Assembly (NCBI RefSeq): GCF_009389715.1 | Contig: NC_052397.1 | Coordinates: forward strand, 14,022,129 to 14,086,128 | Source of the DNA: Phoenix dactylifera | Taxonomy: Eukaryota > Streptophyta > Magnoliopsida > Arecales > Arecaceae | Reading direction: 5' to 3' | DNA: 64,000 nt | Shown: positions 35,108 through 46,651 of the stretch, piece after piece | Layout: every line of letters begins with the position of its first letter | Position numbering within the stretch: the stretch's first letter is position 1 | Notes under the pieces: generated by a model | What the model saw: only the letters and a program-made list of their open reading frames with translations | Told to the model about the DNA's origin: nothing | The model's database searches: none | Program-made: the position numbers and the translations under genes

Positions 35108-35939
35108 CAGGGGCGGCCCAATACATTTGGGGGCCTAAGGCAAATCCAATGAATGAGGCCTTTTTTTTTTAATAATAAAATTTTTTAATAAATATAAAAT
35201 ATTTAAAAAAATGATATAGAAATAGATAGCTATCAAATATACTATTTCAACAAAGATATATAAATTTAATAAAAATAGGTAAAAAACTGTTTTAATTTAA
35301 TATAATTTTTAAATGAAAGTAAATAAAAGTAATTGCTCGAAAAGAAGGACCATGAAACTGATTAATTAACTAAGATAATGCTTGACAATAGTGTTTACCA
35401 TGTCAAGCAAAAGCCCAATAGGAAATGGTTATCTCATGGCACTTCATTGTCAAGGTAATAAAAAAATTGAAGAGAAAGTAGGGGCATTATGGGAAATTCA
35501 CTCCATCCAATAAATAAAAGTCCCATCCCACCGTCTCCCCTTCAAGGGAGTACCCAAGCAGCAACTGCAACATCACAGCACAGCAGCCATTCAACTCCCT
35601 CTAGCTCCTTTTCTCTCTCTACCACCCAAGAGGGGAGAAGAAACCGAGAGGAGAAAATTAAAAGAATCTCCACCCTCCAAGAAGTCCATCTCCGAACCCC
35701 CTATCTTTCTTCTTTCTTCCCGATGGCCCAGCTGGATCAGGAGTAATGTGAGGGAAGGAAAACCAAGACCAAAACCAAAAAAGAGAAGGGATGAAAGATA
35801 AGAGTGGAAGACGAAGGGGGGAAGACGAGAATGGAAGGAATGAGTGTTTGTATAGCTGCAGCATCTTCCGGTGGGGGCCTTCCCTGGGCCGGGGGCCTTA
35901 GGCGACCGCCTCAGTTGCCTAAGACTCGAGCCGGCACTG
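35108..35939. mobile_element. Non-autonomous hAT element, 832 bp
   Basis: An 8-bp direct repeat, GGAGAGGG, flanks it exactly (35100-35107 and 35940-35947). The ends are CAGGGGCGGCCC on the left and GCCGGCACTG on the right, giving short CAG.G..GG inverted termini as in CAGGGGCGG-type hAT elements. Inner subterminal matches include GGGGGCCTAAGGC on the left and GGGGGCCTTAGGCG on the right. The interior (about 35,480-35,870) is CT-rich and UTR-like, with no transposase. It lies 3' of LisH copy 3. Confidence 0.75.
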
Positions 35940-36040
35940 GGAGAGGGCAAGGTAGGAAAGGATGGACTCCATGAGTTTAGTTGTGGGACGGAGAGAGAAT
36001 ACTCCAAGTGGATCTTTTGATAAGAAGATGGATGTATTAA

Positions 36041-37618
36041 GGCCCTGTTTGGGGGAGCTGTTGGAAGTAGAGCTGTTGGAAGTAGAGCTGTCTGAAGTAG
36101 AGCTTTTATGAAAAGCTGTTTGCTGTTTGGTAACTATAATTCTAAAGTGCTGTGGTACTTTAACATGTGTTTGGTAAATAAACTGAGAAAGTACTTTTGT
36201 ATGACAAAATTACCATAAAGGACATTGCATGGTATTATACAACAGAGCCTAATAAAATATAACATATATTAATACATAATACACGATATAGTATAATATT
36301 ACTGTAATGTAAAATAATATTATTATAATAGAGTAATATGACATTGCATAGCTAGCATAATAGTAATATAATTATTAGAGTAAATTAATTTTCCATAATA
36401 TAACATAATATTAAATTATTTAATATAACATATTAATGTATTATGATATAATGTAATATATATTATATTTATAGTATAATACAATAATAAAGATATAAAA
36501 TAATATAATTATTAGTATAAATTAATATCTCATAATATAACATAATATTAAATTATTTAACATAACATATTAATGTATTATGATATAATATATTATAATA
36601 TTATATTTATAGTATAATACAATAATAAAGATATAAAATATTATAATTATTAGTGTAAATAATTAATAATGTAAATTTTTTATCTTATTTATTTATTCAT
36701 TCATTCATTCATTTATATAAATATTTATTTATGCATTTATTTATTCTTTTTTTCTTTTCTTTTCTTTTCTTTTTTTCTCTTTTTTTTCTTTCCTTTTCTT
36801 CTTTTTTTTTCCTTTTCTTTTCCTTTTCTTTTTTTCTTCTCTTCTTCTCCTTCCTTCCTCTACCCCGTTCTCCTTTCTTCTCCTCCCGCACGGCCGGCAG
36901 TGCCGGAAGGGGGCCACGCCGCGGCGGCCGCGGGAGGCGGCCGAGCCATGGCCGGCGGCGGCTGCGGCAGTCTCGGTGGCCACGGCTGGCCCCCTGGGAA
37001 GAGCTCTCCTCCCGCGAGGCCGACGGCGCCGGAAAGAGGCCGGGCCGTGGCGGATGCGGGAGGGGGTGGGTCGTAACCAGCGGCGGCCGTAGGAAGGGGG
37101 AGGGCGCCCCCTTCTTCTTCCTCTTCTTCCTCTTCTTCGGCACCTCCCCACCGTGGGACCTCCTTGTTCGGCGCCTCCCCTTTCCATGACGGGGAAATCG
37201 TGGCCGGCAGCCGCCGTGGGAAGGGGAAGACCACCCGTCTTCCTCTTCTTCGGCACCTCCGCACCGTGGGAGAGGGAGGGGGTGCGGCGGCGGGGGAGAA
37301 GGAGAGGGTGCGGCGGCGGGGGAGAGGGAGTGGGGTTCGGTGGAAGAGGAACAGGCAACGAGAGAGAGGTTTTTGGGAGGAATTTTTTTTTTTGAATGGG
37401 GGTATTTCGGTAAAAAATACAGCTTCCCGACAAAGTTGAAAACAGCGTTTTCGGAAAGCTCCAAAATGGAGCTTCTGCCAAAAAGCTGTTTTCAGCTTCC
37501 CGCAAAAGCTGAAACAGCTTTTCCAAAATTTTACCAAACACCGTTTTTTTACCTAAAAGTACTTTTGGAGGGCCAGAAAGTGCTTTTTGGCCCTCCAAAA
37601 GCTCCCCCAAACAGGGCC
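36041..37618. mobile_element. PIF/Harbinger-like non-autonomous element A, 1,578 bp
   Basis: The termini are inverted repeats: GGCCCTGTTTGGGGGAGCT on the left and the complement of AGCTCCCCCAAACAGGGCC on the right. They are flanked by the trinucleotide TAA (36038-36040 and 37619-37621), the classic Harbinger target duplication. Just inside the right end lie AAAGTACTTTTGGAGGGCC and CTTTTTGGCCCTCCAAAAGC. The left half is AT-rich with decayed repeats. The right half (36,860-37,370) is very GC-rich and opens long Arg/Pro/Gly-rich frames on both strands. No transposase signature is visible. A related copy lies at 52,103-53,205. Confidence 0.8.
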
Positions 37619-37683
37619 TAAGTGGTTAGACCATGATTCGCCGTACTGACCTAAACCAGGCAGTATAGCATGTACCATACTGC

Positions 37684-40600
37684 TAGAGATGGGCATTGGG
37701 CCGGGCCGCCCACGGCCCGGCACGGCACGGCACGAAGCGGGCCGTGCCTGGCACGGCCCGCAAGCTACAGTGCCGGGCCGTGCCTGGCACGGCCCCTTTG
37801 ATAGGGCCGTGCTGGGCTAGAGGGTCCTGGCCAGCGGGCCCGTGCCAGGCACGGCCCGCTTCGGGCCTGGGCCGGCACGGCCCGGTCTAGGCCCGCGGGC
37901 CAAGCACGGCACGGCCCGCGGGCCAGCACGGCACGGCCCATAAGGGCCTGGGCCGGGCTGGCACGCGAGCCTGGCACGGTCCGGGCCTGGGCCCGGCTCG
38001 GCCCGATAAAAATTAATGCTTCATAAATTTTTTTAATAAATTAATAAATATTGAACACTAAGAAATCTTGATTTATGAATATAAAGCCACCTTAATGGTG
38101 GGGGGTTTGGCATAGACCCCTACCAGTTTATTAATTTAAATCAAAATGGTACATGAAGGGAGGTTTGGACCTTGGTCTGACCTCTAGAATACAATAAGAA
38201 ACTAAGAAAGGGCCGAGGTTTGGACCTTGGTCTGACCTCCAGAATACAATAAAAATGTACAATTATAAAAAATTAAGAAATCTTACTAATCATCAATGAT
38301 TCAGTGAATCAGTATTCACTCTTCAGTCTTCAGTCTTCAGTCTTCAGTAGTGTTTGTATCATCATCATCAGAGGATGTTGTATTATGTCCACCTTTATCT
38401 TAAAGTCTTGCCTCAGCATCCAGCCAATCCTTGAAGCAGAGAAGCATCTCCACCGTTTCGCCCGTCATCCTACTTCTCTTTTCGTCAAGAACACGCCGAC
38501 CTGCACTAAAAGCGGATTCCGATGCTACCGTGGACATCGGCACAGCTAAAATATCGCGTGCAATTGCAGACATAACAGGATATTGATTTCTAACACTCTT
38601 CCACCAAGATAATACATCTAGATTCTCTATTTGATTTTCATCATATGCAGAATGAAGATCATTTCGTAAATAAAATTCTAGTTCACTACTTAAAGATGAA
38701 GAAGATGAAGAGGAACTTGAAGCATGTGTGTGTCTTCTCTGTGCAATGAATGAAAAAATAGATGACGAACGAGAACTACTAGAAGGAGGAATAGAGGTTT
38801 GTATTTGTGTTCTAGATCCACGAATTTTTTCATCATATATAGCATAAATATCATAAAGAAGTTGTCTTACCTCATCTTTAGCAGATTCAGCATCTTGATT
38901 CATATTTTCAGAGTATGCATCAAGTAAAATTAGCACGCCATTTAATTTAACTCTAGGATCAAATACAGCAGCTAAGTTATGCATAGGACATATCCTGTCC
39001 CAATACTCATTCCATTTAGATTCCATTAATTCAATAATAGGCATTAAAACATCATCATATCTATGTTCTGCAAATTTTTGACTAATTATATATGCTTGTT
39101 GTAAAAATGAACATGAAGTAGGGTAATAAATACCAGAAAGAACATTGGTAGCATTATAAAAACTAAGCAAAAAATCTTCCAAAATTTTTCCTTTATTCCA
39201 ATCAGTTTCAGTCAATGTAAATCCTAATCCACGATCATTAATATATGCACTTAATAAATTTTTATATGGGTATGCATCATGTATCATGCTATATGTGGAG
39301 TTCCAACGAGTAATTACATCAAGTTTAAATTTTTTAAAACGTTTACCATGATTTATGCATAATTCCTTAAATTCTTGAAGTCTTGATCTAGAAGCATGAA
39401 TAAAAGAAACTGCATTTCTAATTTTTGAAATCACATCTTGAATCATGCCCATGCCAGCTTGAACAGAAAGATTTAAGATATGACATGCACATCTAATATG
39501 CAGTAAATTTCCATCTAATATGGGATGCAATGAGTCTTTTAATAATACAACAGCAGAATTATTATTAGATGCATTATCAAAAGTAATAGACATAATTTTT
39601 TCATTAATATTATATGAACATGCAGTTTGATAAATTATATTTGAAATTTGTTGCCCAGAATGTGGAAAATCAAAAGCACGAAAAGCAAGAATACGTTTAT
39701 TTAATTGCCAATCATTATCAATATAATGAGCAGTAATGGCAATAAAACAATTACTACCTACAGATGCTGACCAAATATCAGAAGTTAATGAAATTTTTAC
39801 ATTTAAAGTAGAAAGTGTTTCAATTAAATTTTGTTTCATTGCTAAAAAATTGGTCATAGCTACTCTTCTAAATGTACGCCTACTAGTTCTTTTGTAAGCA
39901 GGTTGTAGGTTTAATTGAACATATTCTTCAAAATTAAAAGATTCACATAAACTAAAAGGTAATTCATCCTTAACTATCCATTTTACAAGTGCTTTTCTTT
40001 GATTTTCATGATTATATGCAAAATTACCTACAAGTAATCCCCCTTGTATATTAAGGCTACTTTGAGTTTGAGCATGAGAATCATGCATCCTATGACTCTC
40101 TTGATGTCTTTTTAAATGCCCTGTTCCCCCACTACTACTACAACTATAAAGTTTGGCACATTTTTTACATCTAGCTTTCCAGACTCCCTCAACCATAACT
40201 CTATCAAATTCATTCCATACAGTACTAGTCCTCTTACGAGAAGAGGTTTGACCTTCACTCGGTTCACCAGTTCTAGAGGAACTAGGAACAGGGGGTTGGG
40301 GATTAGTTTCTTCTCCCTCAGAAACAGGAATGCCAAACTGACTTTCCTCAAAAGATGACATATCTATGATTAATTCAAAAAATAAAAACTAACCGCAAGG
40401 AGGAATTGAGTAGAGGGTCGGAGGGCAGAGGCAGAGCCGAGATTCCGAGCTTCCTCTTGTGCTCTCAACAGAAGCGACCTTCTCTTCTCAACAGGAACCT
40501 CCTCTTGTGTAGCACTTGAACAAACTAAAAATTAAATTGCTAGAAGAGCACTTTAGAAGAGAGAAATAATAGCAGTAGAGAAGGAGAGAATGAGAGGTTT

Positions 40601-41044
40601 GGTGTGGTGAGAATGAGGGAGGAATGGGCTATTTATAGAAGCCCAAAATTTTTTTTTTCCCAAAATACCCCTCAATTCAGCCGTTATTGGACTGTTGGGA
40701 GGGGTAAAAGCGTCTTTTTCCCGAAAATAGCCGTTGGAAACGGCTATTTTCCTCCCCCTCTCCAGACGGGCCGTGCCAGGCACGGCCCGTCTGGAGCCGT
40801 TACGGGCCGTGCCGGCACGGCCCGTTCGGAGCCGTTGCGGGCCGCCCGTTTGCGCCCGTTACGGGCCGTGCCTGGCACGGCCCGTGTCGTGCCGTGCCCG
40901 GCCCGGCCCACCAATAGAGGGGCCTGGGGCCGGGCCGGGCTGCAGTTCCGTGTTGGACGGGCCGTGCCAGGCACGGCCCGTTTAGTCTTTGGGCCCGGGG
41001 GGCCTGGGCCGGGCCGGCCCGGCACGGCCCGTTGCCCAACTCTA
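37684..41044 (-). mobile_element. Complete autonomous-looking hAT transposon, 3,361 bp
   Basis: The terminal inverted repeats are TAGAGATGGGCA on the left and the complement TAGAGTTGGGCA on the right. They are flanked by CATACTGC (37676-37683) and CATACCGC (41045-41052), an 8-bp target duplication with one mismatch. Both subterminal regions are dense arrays of GGCACGGCCCG and its complement (37,690-38,010 and 40,765-41,035), typical sites for hAT transposase binding. The single gene inside is uninterrupted. Near-identical flanks and an open transposase suggest a recent insertion. Confidence 0.88.
38400..40361 (-). CDS. hAT transposase with BED zinc finger, 653 aa
   Basis: This single open exon catalyses cut-and-paste transposition of its own element. 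Residues 1-45 form a Ser/Pro/Glu-rich leader. A BED-type zinc finger lies at about residues 48-92, with CKKC and a downstream H-x4-H (HLKRHQESH). The RNase H-like core follows, with conserved blocks TSDIWSA (about 193), TFDNASNN (about 260) and CACHILNLSVQ (about 290), then RWNSTYSMI (about 350). A Ser-rich spacer lies near residue 550. The C-terminal hAT dimerisation domain (about 580-645) includes LDVLSWWKS, YPVMSAIARDILAVP and ASESAFSAGRRVLDEKRSRM. Length and order match the family, and there is no internal stop. The first Met is used because it opens the only frame; a TATA box was not sought within the GC-rich arrays. Confidence 0.9.
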   Translation of the reverse strand: MSSFEESQFGIPVSEGEETNPQPPVPSSSRTGEPSEGQTSSRKRTSTVWNEFDRVMVEGVWKARCKKCAKLYSCSSSGGTGHLKRHQESHRMHDSHAQTQSSLNIQGGLLVGNFAYNHENQRKALVKWIVKDELPFSLCESFNFEEYVQLNLQPAYKRTSRRTFRRVAMTNFLAMKQNLIETLSTLNVKISLTSDIWSASVGSNCFIAITAHYIDNDWQLNKRILAFRAFDFPHSGQQISNIIYQTACSYNINEKIMSITFDNASNNNSAVVLLKDSLHPILDGNLLHIRCACHILNLSVQAGMGMIQDVISKIRNAVSFIHASRSRLQEFKELCINHGKRFKKFKLDVITRWNSTYSMIHDAYPYKNLLSAYINDRGLGFTLTETDWNKGKILEDFLLSFYNATNVLSGIYYPTSCSFLQQAYIISQKFAEHRYDDVLMPIIELMESKWNEYWDRICPMHNLAAVFDPRVKLNGVLILLDAYSENMNQDAESAKDEVRQLLYDIYAIYDEKIRGSRTQIQTSIPPSSSSRSSSIFSFIAQRRHTHASSSSSSSSSLSSELEFYLRNDLHSAYDENQIENLDVLSWWKSVRNQYPVMSAIARDILAVPMSTVASESAFSAGRRVLDEKRSRMTGETVEMLLCFKDWLDAEARL

Positions 41045-42493
41045 CATACCGCTCTGATTCGATATCGGTATATGGTACAGAAGGCGTTCTGATCTTTGAT
41101 ATGCTGAAAAGATTCTGTACCATACCGAACAATACTAGTGTGGCACCAGTACGAGGTTCGGTATCGAGACAGTGAATCTTGGGTCGACGGCCTTTGTTTT
41201 CATCTTTTCAAGATCAAGAGAGTGGACTTTGAGTGGGGGTTGGCACCCAGTTGTTCTATTGGTCATCAGCATGATATCAAGGGTCACGGTATAGCCTGCA
41301 TGACCATTTCATGCTCGTTATCTTCTCTTATCGAACTTTTAAATGAACAGATCCAGTCTCCCAGTCACAACCATCTTGGCTGCAAGATGATTACCATGAA
41401 ATGCAGAGGACCTTTATTTTTTCTGGGTAATCTAATGGAAGGGATGCCTCTTTTAGTTAGGGTTAATGTTAAATTACGTTACGGTTGGAATCAGTCCCCA
41501 AGGATAGGGTTGGGTATAAGGTGAAAAAGGAGAGGATTAATCCCTTCTAGACTTCTAGTTCTAGTCCCCCAAAAAAAGGTCTTCAAAGATGAGAACAAGA
41601 AGGCGAGTCTCTTGATCTTTCTTCTCGTCCAACTTTGATTCTCCAGCACATGAAGCCATCATAGATATAAGGAACCAAGAGCAAGAAATTCAGCCGTTAG
41701 GAGTGGTACGAGTTGATATTAGAGGCATTAAATAATAACACAAGGATCACATACATAGAACATAATTTGCAGAGGTATCAAGAAATCTATGACTGTCTTG
41801 GGTTTGGAATAAAAGAAAAGCCAGCAACCAAGTACTTGCTGCAAATACCTTGGTTAGCTTGCTCCCAAAATATGATTCTACTGTAGTCACCGTAAAGGAA
41901 TTTTAAGATATCTCTTTCTTTCAGTGTACATGAATTCATGTGTTCTCTTAATTGCCTTCTATGCTTATTATAATTTCTTCCCAATCATGCGTGAAACTTA
42001 TATCAATCACTAATTTCTGTTAATTTTCTCTCTCTTCTTTTTGCATATCAAATGCAAAAGAGATGCTTTTACTAGTGATATCTAAGACTCGTTAGTTTCG
42101 ATGAGCTTTTAAGGCCCGTTTGGATTTGAGAACCACCCAGATTAAACTTCCTATTGATAAGGAGGTGAAGAACAAAACTTGGAGTCCTTAATCAAACACT
42201 CGATCCCTAGATTCTTTACCATTTTATGGGGATAATTCATCAGAGAGGGGACTTATCTTGTCCCCGAAAAATCGGCATTTGGGAAACAAAAACACCTCCA
42301 TGTCTCCAACTTCATCTCCTTCTTGCTAATTGTCTTCAACTACAAAATCCCATTAGTGACATATTGTCCGAGGATTGAATGTTCCGGCATCCAGACAGCT
42401 CTTGGTGTTTCCTCGGACTAGTCTGAAACCTTGCATGTTGTGTGCAATTAAATGTGCAATGACTTGTATATTGACAAGTAATTTATATTTGTT

Positions 42494-42968
42494 AGGGCTT
42501 TTTGTATGGCTACCCTTCTAAATATCGGATTTTGCACGGATATCCTTCCAAAATTGATATTTGCATGTATACCCTCGTAAAACTCTATTATTGTACAAAT
42601 GTCTCTAATATAACGGTTGTTTTAACGGTGTTAAGAAAAATTATATTTATATTAATTAAAAATAAAATAAAATTTTGAAATTATGCTATTGTCTCTGTCT
42701 TTTTTCCTACCATCGGGATCTCGATCACGATCCCTTATAAATGTTTCCGTTTGTACGTTTACCATTTAAAAGTATTTTAGTTATTTTAATTTGAAACCGT
42801 TAATTTTTTAATGGTGTTAGATGACATGGGTACACATGCAAAAATAAGAATAAAAAAGAATAGAATATCAAAACAAGTATTTTAAGAGAATATACATGCA
42901 AATATCAATTTTAAAAGAATATTCATGTAAAATTTGATATTTAGGAGGATATTCATATAAAAAATCCT
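42494..42968. mobile_element. Short inverted-repeat element, 475 bp
   Basis: It is flanked by ATTTGTT (42487-42493 and 42969-42975). The left end AGGGCTTTTTGTATGGCTAC and the complement of the right end AGGATTTTTTATATGAATAT form an imperfect inverted repeat, continued by CCTTCTAAATATC against CCTCCTAAATATC. The superfamily is uncertain (7-8 bp duplication). It interrupts the duplicated LisH 3' segment, which defines the empty site. Confidence 0.6.
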
Positions 42969-42990
42969 ATTTGTTATTTGAAACTTTGCA

Positions 42991-43092
<102 letters not shown>

Positions 43093-43140
43093 CTAATTCC
43101 AACCAAGTGCCCTGTCATCATGTCAGGAAGTGCCTTATTT

Positions 43141-43830
43141 CAACCCACATGGAAGGGGAAAAGAAAAATCTCAAGGCACAGTGTATGTAGCTTTTTTCTT
43201 TTTTCATGGAGGCTTTTTTGCAGCAAACAAACAATTCGCAGCAGAATCCATATAGAAAATTAAATTATGGTGACTAATAAATTTTTTTTAAAAGTTTAAA
43301 ATTGAACTGTAACTAGCCCAAAATTTAAGGAATATCTCTATAATATTTGTCAAAAAAAAATAATTTAAAAGAAATTGTTTTTTCATTAAGTGTAATCAAG
43401 ACAACAAGCTCATGAATTATTTGATGGCTGGGAAAGGGATATGTCTCGAATCCATGACATGGGCATCACAAGGCCACAGAGATGCCACTAACACAGGTTG
43501 AAACCACAAGCTAAAAGAAAAGTCTCCAGCTAACCACAAGCTGACGACTCGGCCAGGAAATTAGATAAAATTAGACAGACATCGAGACTCTGACCTCCTC
43601 CTTTTTCGTACAAGATTTCTATAATCTAATTCTTAAATTTCTTGTTGACAATCTAGATATAATTTTTTTTTAAACAGTAGTTTATATAGTTTTACAATAC
43701 AACCTGCCAAATTACGGAAAAGTAAAAAATATAAACAAAAATATATATTTACTGTGGATGTTCGAATTTTTTTTTAAAATATTAAGCAAGACGATCCAAT
43801 TTGCTATTCTGTTTGTCTTCGTCATCTGAA
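43141..43830. other. Spacer downstream of the P450 gene
   Basis: AT-rich, with no protein-like frame. It should contain the 3' UTR of the minus-strand P450. Confidence 0.4.
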
Positions 43831-43841
43831 ACATGCATGGC

Positions 43842-45562
43842 TCAAAGCCGTCCAAGAACCTCTGCCGTGCTCTGACGCGGCCGACACATCGCCACGAGGG
43901 GAATAGCCTTTGGAAGCGTCACCGCGCTCCCTTCGCTCATGTCCACCTCCTCTCCTCCCACCCTTTCCCACTCAAAACATTGGATCATGGCTCCCAGCGC
44001 CAACCCCGTCACCCTCATCGCAAGCCCTTCCCCTGGACACTTCCTCCTCCCCATCCCAAAGGGAAGCGCCATCCCACGCTCCGCTCTACCTCCCAAGAAT
44101 CTCTCCGGCATGAACTTGGTCGGCTCCGCCCATACGTTTGGATCCCTGTGGATGGCCCATGCGTTGACCAATAGTATCGCGCCACGGGGAATGTCGTAGC
44201 CTCCGAGGACGGAGTCTTCCTGCGATTCGTGAGGTAGTAGGAGTGGGGCGACAGGGCACAATCTAAGCGTTTCGTTGATGATCCCGTTGAGATAAGGAAG
44301 CTTGGGGAGGTCATGTTCTTCCAGCAAGCGCTTTTCCGCTACCCACGCATCAATCTCCAGCCTGGCCTTCTGCAGTGCCTCCGGATTGTTTAGCAGCAGC
44401 GACATCGCCCACTCCAATGTCTCTGTCGATGTGTCGGTCCCTGCAACGAATAAGGTCTTCTTCACAGGAACACAAGGGGTCAGTGTCCGTTTTTCAGTTT
44501 CCGGGATTTGCAGCAAAAGCTACAGAGCGATGCTTATGTGCATGCGTGCGTGTGTATGCACGCGTGTGTGAGACGGGAGCCGGATTGGCTTACCGTGATG
44601 AAGGACTTGATGAACTGGTCGGTGTAATACTCGGGATCTTTGTCTTGCAAAGAGTGCAGAACGCCGATGATGGTCTTCTTATTGCTGCTCTCTTCGCCTT
44701 CACCGCCGCCCTTCCTTCGGTGCTCATCAATCAGTCCTTGCAAGATCTCATCTCTCTTCTTGTCGAGTCTATCGATCCTCCGGTTCAGCCCCTGGAAGTC
44801 TAACACCCTCAGTATTGGAAGGAAGTCGGCGAGATTCGACGCACCAACCACCGCCAAGAGCTGCTCCACCATCTCCATGAACTGTGCCGACTCCTCGGAG
44901 CTTGCCATGTTCTCTCTATAATACTTCTTCCCGGCGATGGTCCTCATCATCACGTTCAGCGTCAACCCGAACAGCCTCGGCTTGAGCTCCACCTTCGCAA
45001 ACTCGGCATGCCTGCCACCGGATTCGCGGAACAGCCGGCTCATCAAAGCCCGGACCTCCTCGGCTCGGATGTCGGAAAGGGATTGGAGGCGGGCGGAGGA
45101 GAGGAGCTCGACGGTGGCGATGCGGCGGAGGTTGCGCCAGTGGGGACCGTAGGGGGCGGAGGCGAGTGTGGTGAAGTTATAGGTGAGGCGGCGGTTCGAG
45201 GGGAGCTGGGGGCGGTTGGCGAAGGCGATGTCATTCTTTGTGAAGCACTCCTCGGCGAGGGGGGCGGAGGAGACGACGACAACCGGGCGGGAGCCGAAGC
45301 GGAGGAGGAGGGCGGGGCCGTACCGGGCGGAGAGGCCGGCGAGGGTGCGGTGGAGGGGCTTCTTGAAGAGGTGGAGATGGCCGATGATTGGAAGAGAGGA
45401 GGGCTTGGGGGTGATAGGTTCTTCTTTGAAGAAGGGGAGGGGAAGAGGAAGACTTTGACAAGGAGAAGGAGGAGGAACGAAACGGAGAGGGCGAGGGTAG
45501 GAACATATGGACTCCATGGGTATGGTTTTGGATGGAGAGGGAGAACGGCAGAGGGGATCCAT
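43842..45562 (-). CDS. Cytochrome P450, CYP81-type, two exons, disturbed N-terminus
   Basis: Exon 1 runs 45562-44594 and exon 2 runs 44456-43842 (or from 44459 with the other AAG acceptor). Together they give 527 residues, or 512 from the Met at 45517. Family landmarks are in order: SLPIIGHLHLF near the N-terminus, C-helix HWRNLRR, I-helix AGTDTSTETLEWAMSLLL, K-helix NETLRLCP, PERF (FMPERFLGG), and the haem-binding loop PFGMGRRKCPGEG with its Cys ligand. The single intron just before AGTDTS and the WAIHRDPNVW segment fit the CYP81 family, whose members hydroxylate specialised metabolites at the ER. The substrate cannot be read from sequence. The usual hydrophobic anchor is missing from this frame; it appears as LALSVSFLLLLLVKVFLF in another frame between about 45,515 and 45,400. 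The gene may be a pseudogene, or the assembly may carry indels. Confidence 0.85.
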
Positions 45563-46190
45563 TTATTATTATCAGAATGATTTCTTATATTATATGGTCG
45601 TGGGTGGTTGTGGATGTAGTCAGATTTTTCTTTTGGAAATTACTTTATAATTCTATGGAGAAACTTTTCCTCCCATTCTCCTCAAAAGGAACGGCGCAGG
45701 CTTGGCTGTACTCATGCTAAGTATATAAGTTACTATTATATCAAAAAAAAAAAAAACAGACACTAAAAAACAAAACAAAAAAATAATTTATTTTGTTATT
45801 TTTTTATCTATTTTTCAAAAAAATAAAAAAATGGTAGATTCTTTCTAATAATAGAGTGGTTAGTCCATAATTAAAAAAGTAAAAAAAAATCATACAAGGC
45901 TTTTTTTTTTCTTATTTCTATTGTATACTTTTTACTGATATATACTATATAGGCAAGTAATATATATCAAGCAAATTAGTCATCTAGTAAGCTAATATAT
46001 GCATTTAAATTGATACAAAGTTTTTAGAACATGATATTTACTAGTACACAATATATAACTAAATGATACACAATTAGCAAATTAGTCATCTAGCAACTCA
46101 ATATACACCTTCAAATAAATTGATACATATTACACGGTCGGTGATACATACTCGTCGATTTTCTTGTACACACTATAAGCATATTTGATA
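45563..46190. other. AT-rich 5' flank of the P450
   Basis: No gene is seen. A unit containing AGCAAATTAGTCATCTAG and TTGATACA recurs at about 45,970 and 46,075, and again in part at about 46,755, as a degenerate local repeat. Confidence 0.4.
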
Positions 46191-46191
46191 C

Positions 46192-46651
46192 CACTATAAA
46201 AATTTATGCATTTAGCTATAAAAAAATATTTCTTGCTAAAAAATAAATTTCGGTCTTAAAGTATTTGGTGACAAAAAATTTTGCCGCTAGATTCGTGGCC
46301 AATGCTCCATGGCCAAAAGTCATCTAGTAATTCATCACCAAATATTCAATATTTTGTGACGAAATAAATATTGTCGTTAACACATACATAATTTATGACA
46401 AATAATTCATCACTAAAAGTGCGTAAATGATGTTGCCTAAATATCTATTTTATCACGAAAAGTTTGATCTAAGAATCATGTGCATTATTTTTTGCCACAG
46501 CAGTATAATTTCATTGCTAAAAATACTACTTAAATGATATTTCAAGATAAATATTTTACTTTGTTGCCTTATATATGGTACTTAATTATTAGCGACAACT
46601 TGTTATTCGTAACAAAATATTTTGTTGTTGATTGACCATTTTCTTGTAGTG
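46192..46651. mobile_element. CACTA-like non-autonomous element or remnant
   Basis: The right end TTTTCTTGTAGTG is the exact complement of CACTACAAGAAAA, the well-known plant En/Spm (CACTA) terminus. A left terminus CACTATAAAAATTTATG sits at 46,192. The interior has subterminal-like GGTGACAAA, TTGTGACGAAA and TTAGCGACAA words. The 3-bp target duplication does not match, so the left border is uncertain. Confidence 0.45.

Larger units (their letters stand above)
37631..41182. mobile_element. GGTACCG-family element split by the hAT transposon
   Basis: The left piece (37,631-37,683) starts CCATGATTCGCCGTACTG. The right piece (41,045-41,182) ends GGTATCGAGACAGTGAATCTTGG, whose complement matches the left end (ATTCrC.GT). 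The two pieces would adjoin if the hAT insertion were removed. No target duplication of its own was found. Confidence 0.5.

Noticed and set aside
36741..37610. Long minus-strand open frames (251, 289 and 225 codons) in Harbinger element A
   Set aside because: They overlap in all three frames, are Arg/Pro/Lys low-complexity and follow the GC-rich composition; no domain is visible.
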